Shown one piece after another: positions 6,641-7,776 of a stretch of DNA of 7,776 nt (position 1 is its first letter; every line of letters starts with the position of its first letter). A program made the translations under genes and the position numbers. The stretch is taken from NCBI GenBank assembly GCA_963578625.1, contig CAUZEO010000259.1, positions 1 through 7,776 on the forward strand, given 5' to 3'. The stretch comes from CAUZEO01 sp963578625 (GTDB lineage Bacteria > Verrucomicrobiota > Kiritimatiellia > SLOV01). Under the pieces are notes generated by a model. The model ran no database searches and was not told the DNA's origin. It worked only from the letters and a program-made list of their open reading frames with translations.

Positions 6641-7776
6641 TTAGTATTTCGGCATGTTCGGGTCAACTTTGTCAGCCCAGGAAAGAACTCCGCCGAGGAG
6701 GTTTCGAACCGTGCCGAAGCCCGCTTCGCTGAGAAACTTCACCGCTTTCATACTTCGCGCGCCGGAACGGCAGTACACGACGATGTTCGAGTCAGGATTC
6801 AACTCTCCTACGCGTGCCGGTAGTTGGCCCAACGGAATCATCACGGAGTTGTCGAGCCGGCAAATTTCGTACTCGTGAGGTTCCCGTACATCCAACAAGA
6901 AAATTTCTTCGCCGCCGTCGAGCGATGACTTTAATTCCGTGACCCCGATTTCCTGATTCTTTCGTAGCATGATTTGATCTTCCTCCGTTCCTATTCCGCA
7001 AAAGTGCTCGTAATCGATCAACTCCCGGATCGTGGGATTTCTGCCGCAGATTGGACAATCCGGATCTTTTCGTAGCTTCAATTCCCGAAACTTCATCCCC
7101 AGCGCGTCAAATAACAAGAGTCTGCCAATTAATGATGTGCCCGTTCCGAGAATCAGCTTCACCGCTTCCGTGGCCTGAATGATTCCGATAATGCCGGGCA
7201 GGATTCCGAGTACACCACCTTCCGCGCAGCTCGGGACCAGCCCCGGCGGCGGAGGCTCCGGGTACAGGCACCGGTAGCAGGGCCCTTTTTCAGCCCAGAA
7301 CAAGGATGCCTGCCCTTCAAATCGAAAGATGCTTCCATACACGTTGGGTTTGCCCAGCAGAACGCAGGTATCATTCACCAGGTACCGGGTCGGAAAGTTG
7401 TCCGTGCCGTCGATGATGATGTCATAAGGTTCCGCCAGTTCCATGGCGTTGTCCGAGGTGATCATGGTTTCGTAGGTATCCACCTGAACGTGGGGGTTGA
7501 TCTCGGCGATGCTGTCGCGCGCGGAATCAAGCTTGGATCGTCCCACGTCTCCCGTGCCATGGATGATCTGCCGCTGGAGATTCGTATGGTCCACAATGTC
7601 AAAGTCTACGAGTCCGATGCGCCCGATACCAGCGGCCGAGAGATACAGCGCCAGCGGCGAGCCGAGCCCGCCCGTTCCGATGCAGAGTACGGACGCCTGT
7701 TTCAATTTTCGCTGACCCGCGATGCCGACTTCGGGCATGATGAGATGCCGGCTGTAGCGTTCGATCTCTTCGTTCG
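6641..7776 (-). CDS. moeZ: MoeB/ThiF-type adenylyltransferase with C-terminal rhodanese domain (MoeZ/MOCS3-like), 5' partial
   Basis: This fusion adenylates the C-terminal glycine of a ubiquitin-like sulfur carrier (MoaD, ThiS or CysO type). It then passes sulfur to it through the rhodanese domain, serving molybdopterin, thiamine or cysteine synthesis. The frame runs off the right edge. The codons between 7738 and 7776 read NEEIERYSRHLI, the conserved family start, so the Met at 7738 is internal. Counting from that Met, the ATP loop is GTGGLGS (21-27), with LVDFDIVDHTNLQRQ at 43-57 and DGTDNFPTRY at 110-119. Zinc cysteine pairs are C154/C157 and C228/C231. The conserved cysteine is C171 in PSCAEGGVLG. 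The rhodanese domain covers about 260-365, with active-site loop CRSGARS (323-329) intact. All key residues are present, so it should be functional. The symbol moeZ reflects domain order; moeB-rhodanese or MOCS3-like is equivalent. The sulfur carrier is not in view, so the pathway is open. Confidence 0.95.
   Translation of the reverse strand, partial: NEEIERYSRHLIMPEVGIAGQRKLKQASVLCIGTGGLGSPLALYLSAAGIGRIGLVDFDIVDHTNLQRQIIHGTGDVGRSKLDSARDSIAEINPHVQVDTYETMITSDNAMELAEPYDIIIDGTDNFPTRYLVNDTCVLLGKPNVYGSIFRFEGQASLFWAEKGPCYRCLYPEPPPPGLVPSCAEGGVLGILPGIIGIIQATEAVKLILGTGTSLIGRLLLFDALGMKFRELKLRKDPDCPICGRNPTIRELIDYEHFCGIGTEEDQIMLRKNQEIGVTELKSSLDGGEEIFLLDVREPHEYEICRLDNSVMIPLGQLPARVGELNPDSNIVVYCRSGARSMKAVKFLSEAGFGTVRNLLGGVLSWADKVDPNMPKY

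Noticed and set aside
6625..6666. Upstream TTG start for the methyltransferase
   Set aside because: It would overlap the MoeB-like gene and add residues that do not resemble the family. The ATG at 6624 fits the spacing better.

Overview
The window is a block of bacterial chromosome of moderately high G+C. All five supported genes lie on the minus strand, so transcription runs from right to left. There are no RNA genes, CRISPR arrays, insertion sequences or other mobile-element marks. The organism cannot be named from these bases. N-terminally anchored proteins, a GTG start and a MoeB/rhodanese fusion fit an environmental bacterium with a complex envelope. An acidobacterium, planctomycete or related lineage is possible, but this is a guess.

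Right part (7776 down to 5986), housekeeping genes. The first is a MoeB/ThiF-type adenylyltransferase fused to a C-terminal rhodanese domain (MoeZ/MOCS3-like). It activates and sulfurates ubiquitin-like sulfur carriers, and its first codons lie beyond base 7776. Sixteen bases downstream is a small class I SAM-dependent methyltransferase of the type annotated as nicotinamide N-methyltransferase-like or EtfB-lysine-methyltransferase-like.

Left part (5883 down to 1), an uncharacterised membrane module. After a 102-base gap come three tightly packed genes. The first encodes a 403-residue protein with one N-terminal membrane helix and no recognised family. The second is a 575-residue ABC half-transporter with its ATPase domain before its membrane domain, as in the ABCG/White family. 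The third is a very large protein, at least 975 residues, with a single N-terminal membrane helix and a long, mostly helical body. It begins with a GTG that overlaps the transporter stop codon in GTGA. Its reading frame is open from 2925 to base 1, so its C-terminus lies outside the window.

The three left-hand genes look like one translationally linked unit: an ATP-driven membrane engine flanked by two single-pass proteins whose bulk is probably outside the cytoplasm. This resembles, in logic only, machines such as FtsEX with its effector, MacAB, or the ABC component (TagTS) of some type VI secretion regulatory systems. The visible end of the large protein has a faint resemblance to the C-terminal region of TssM/IcmF. 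I treat that as a hypothesis. The module is the most interesting part of the window.
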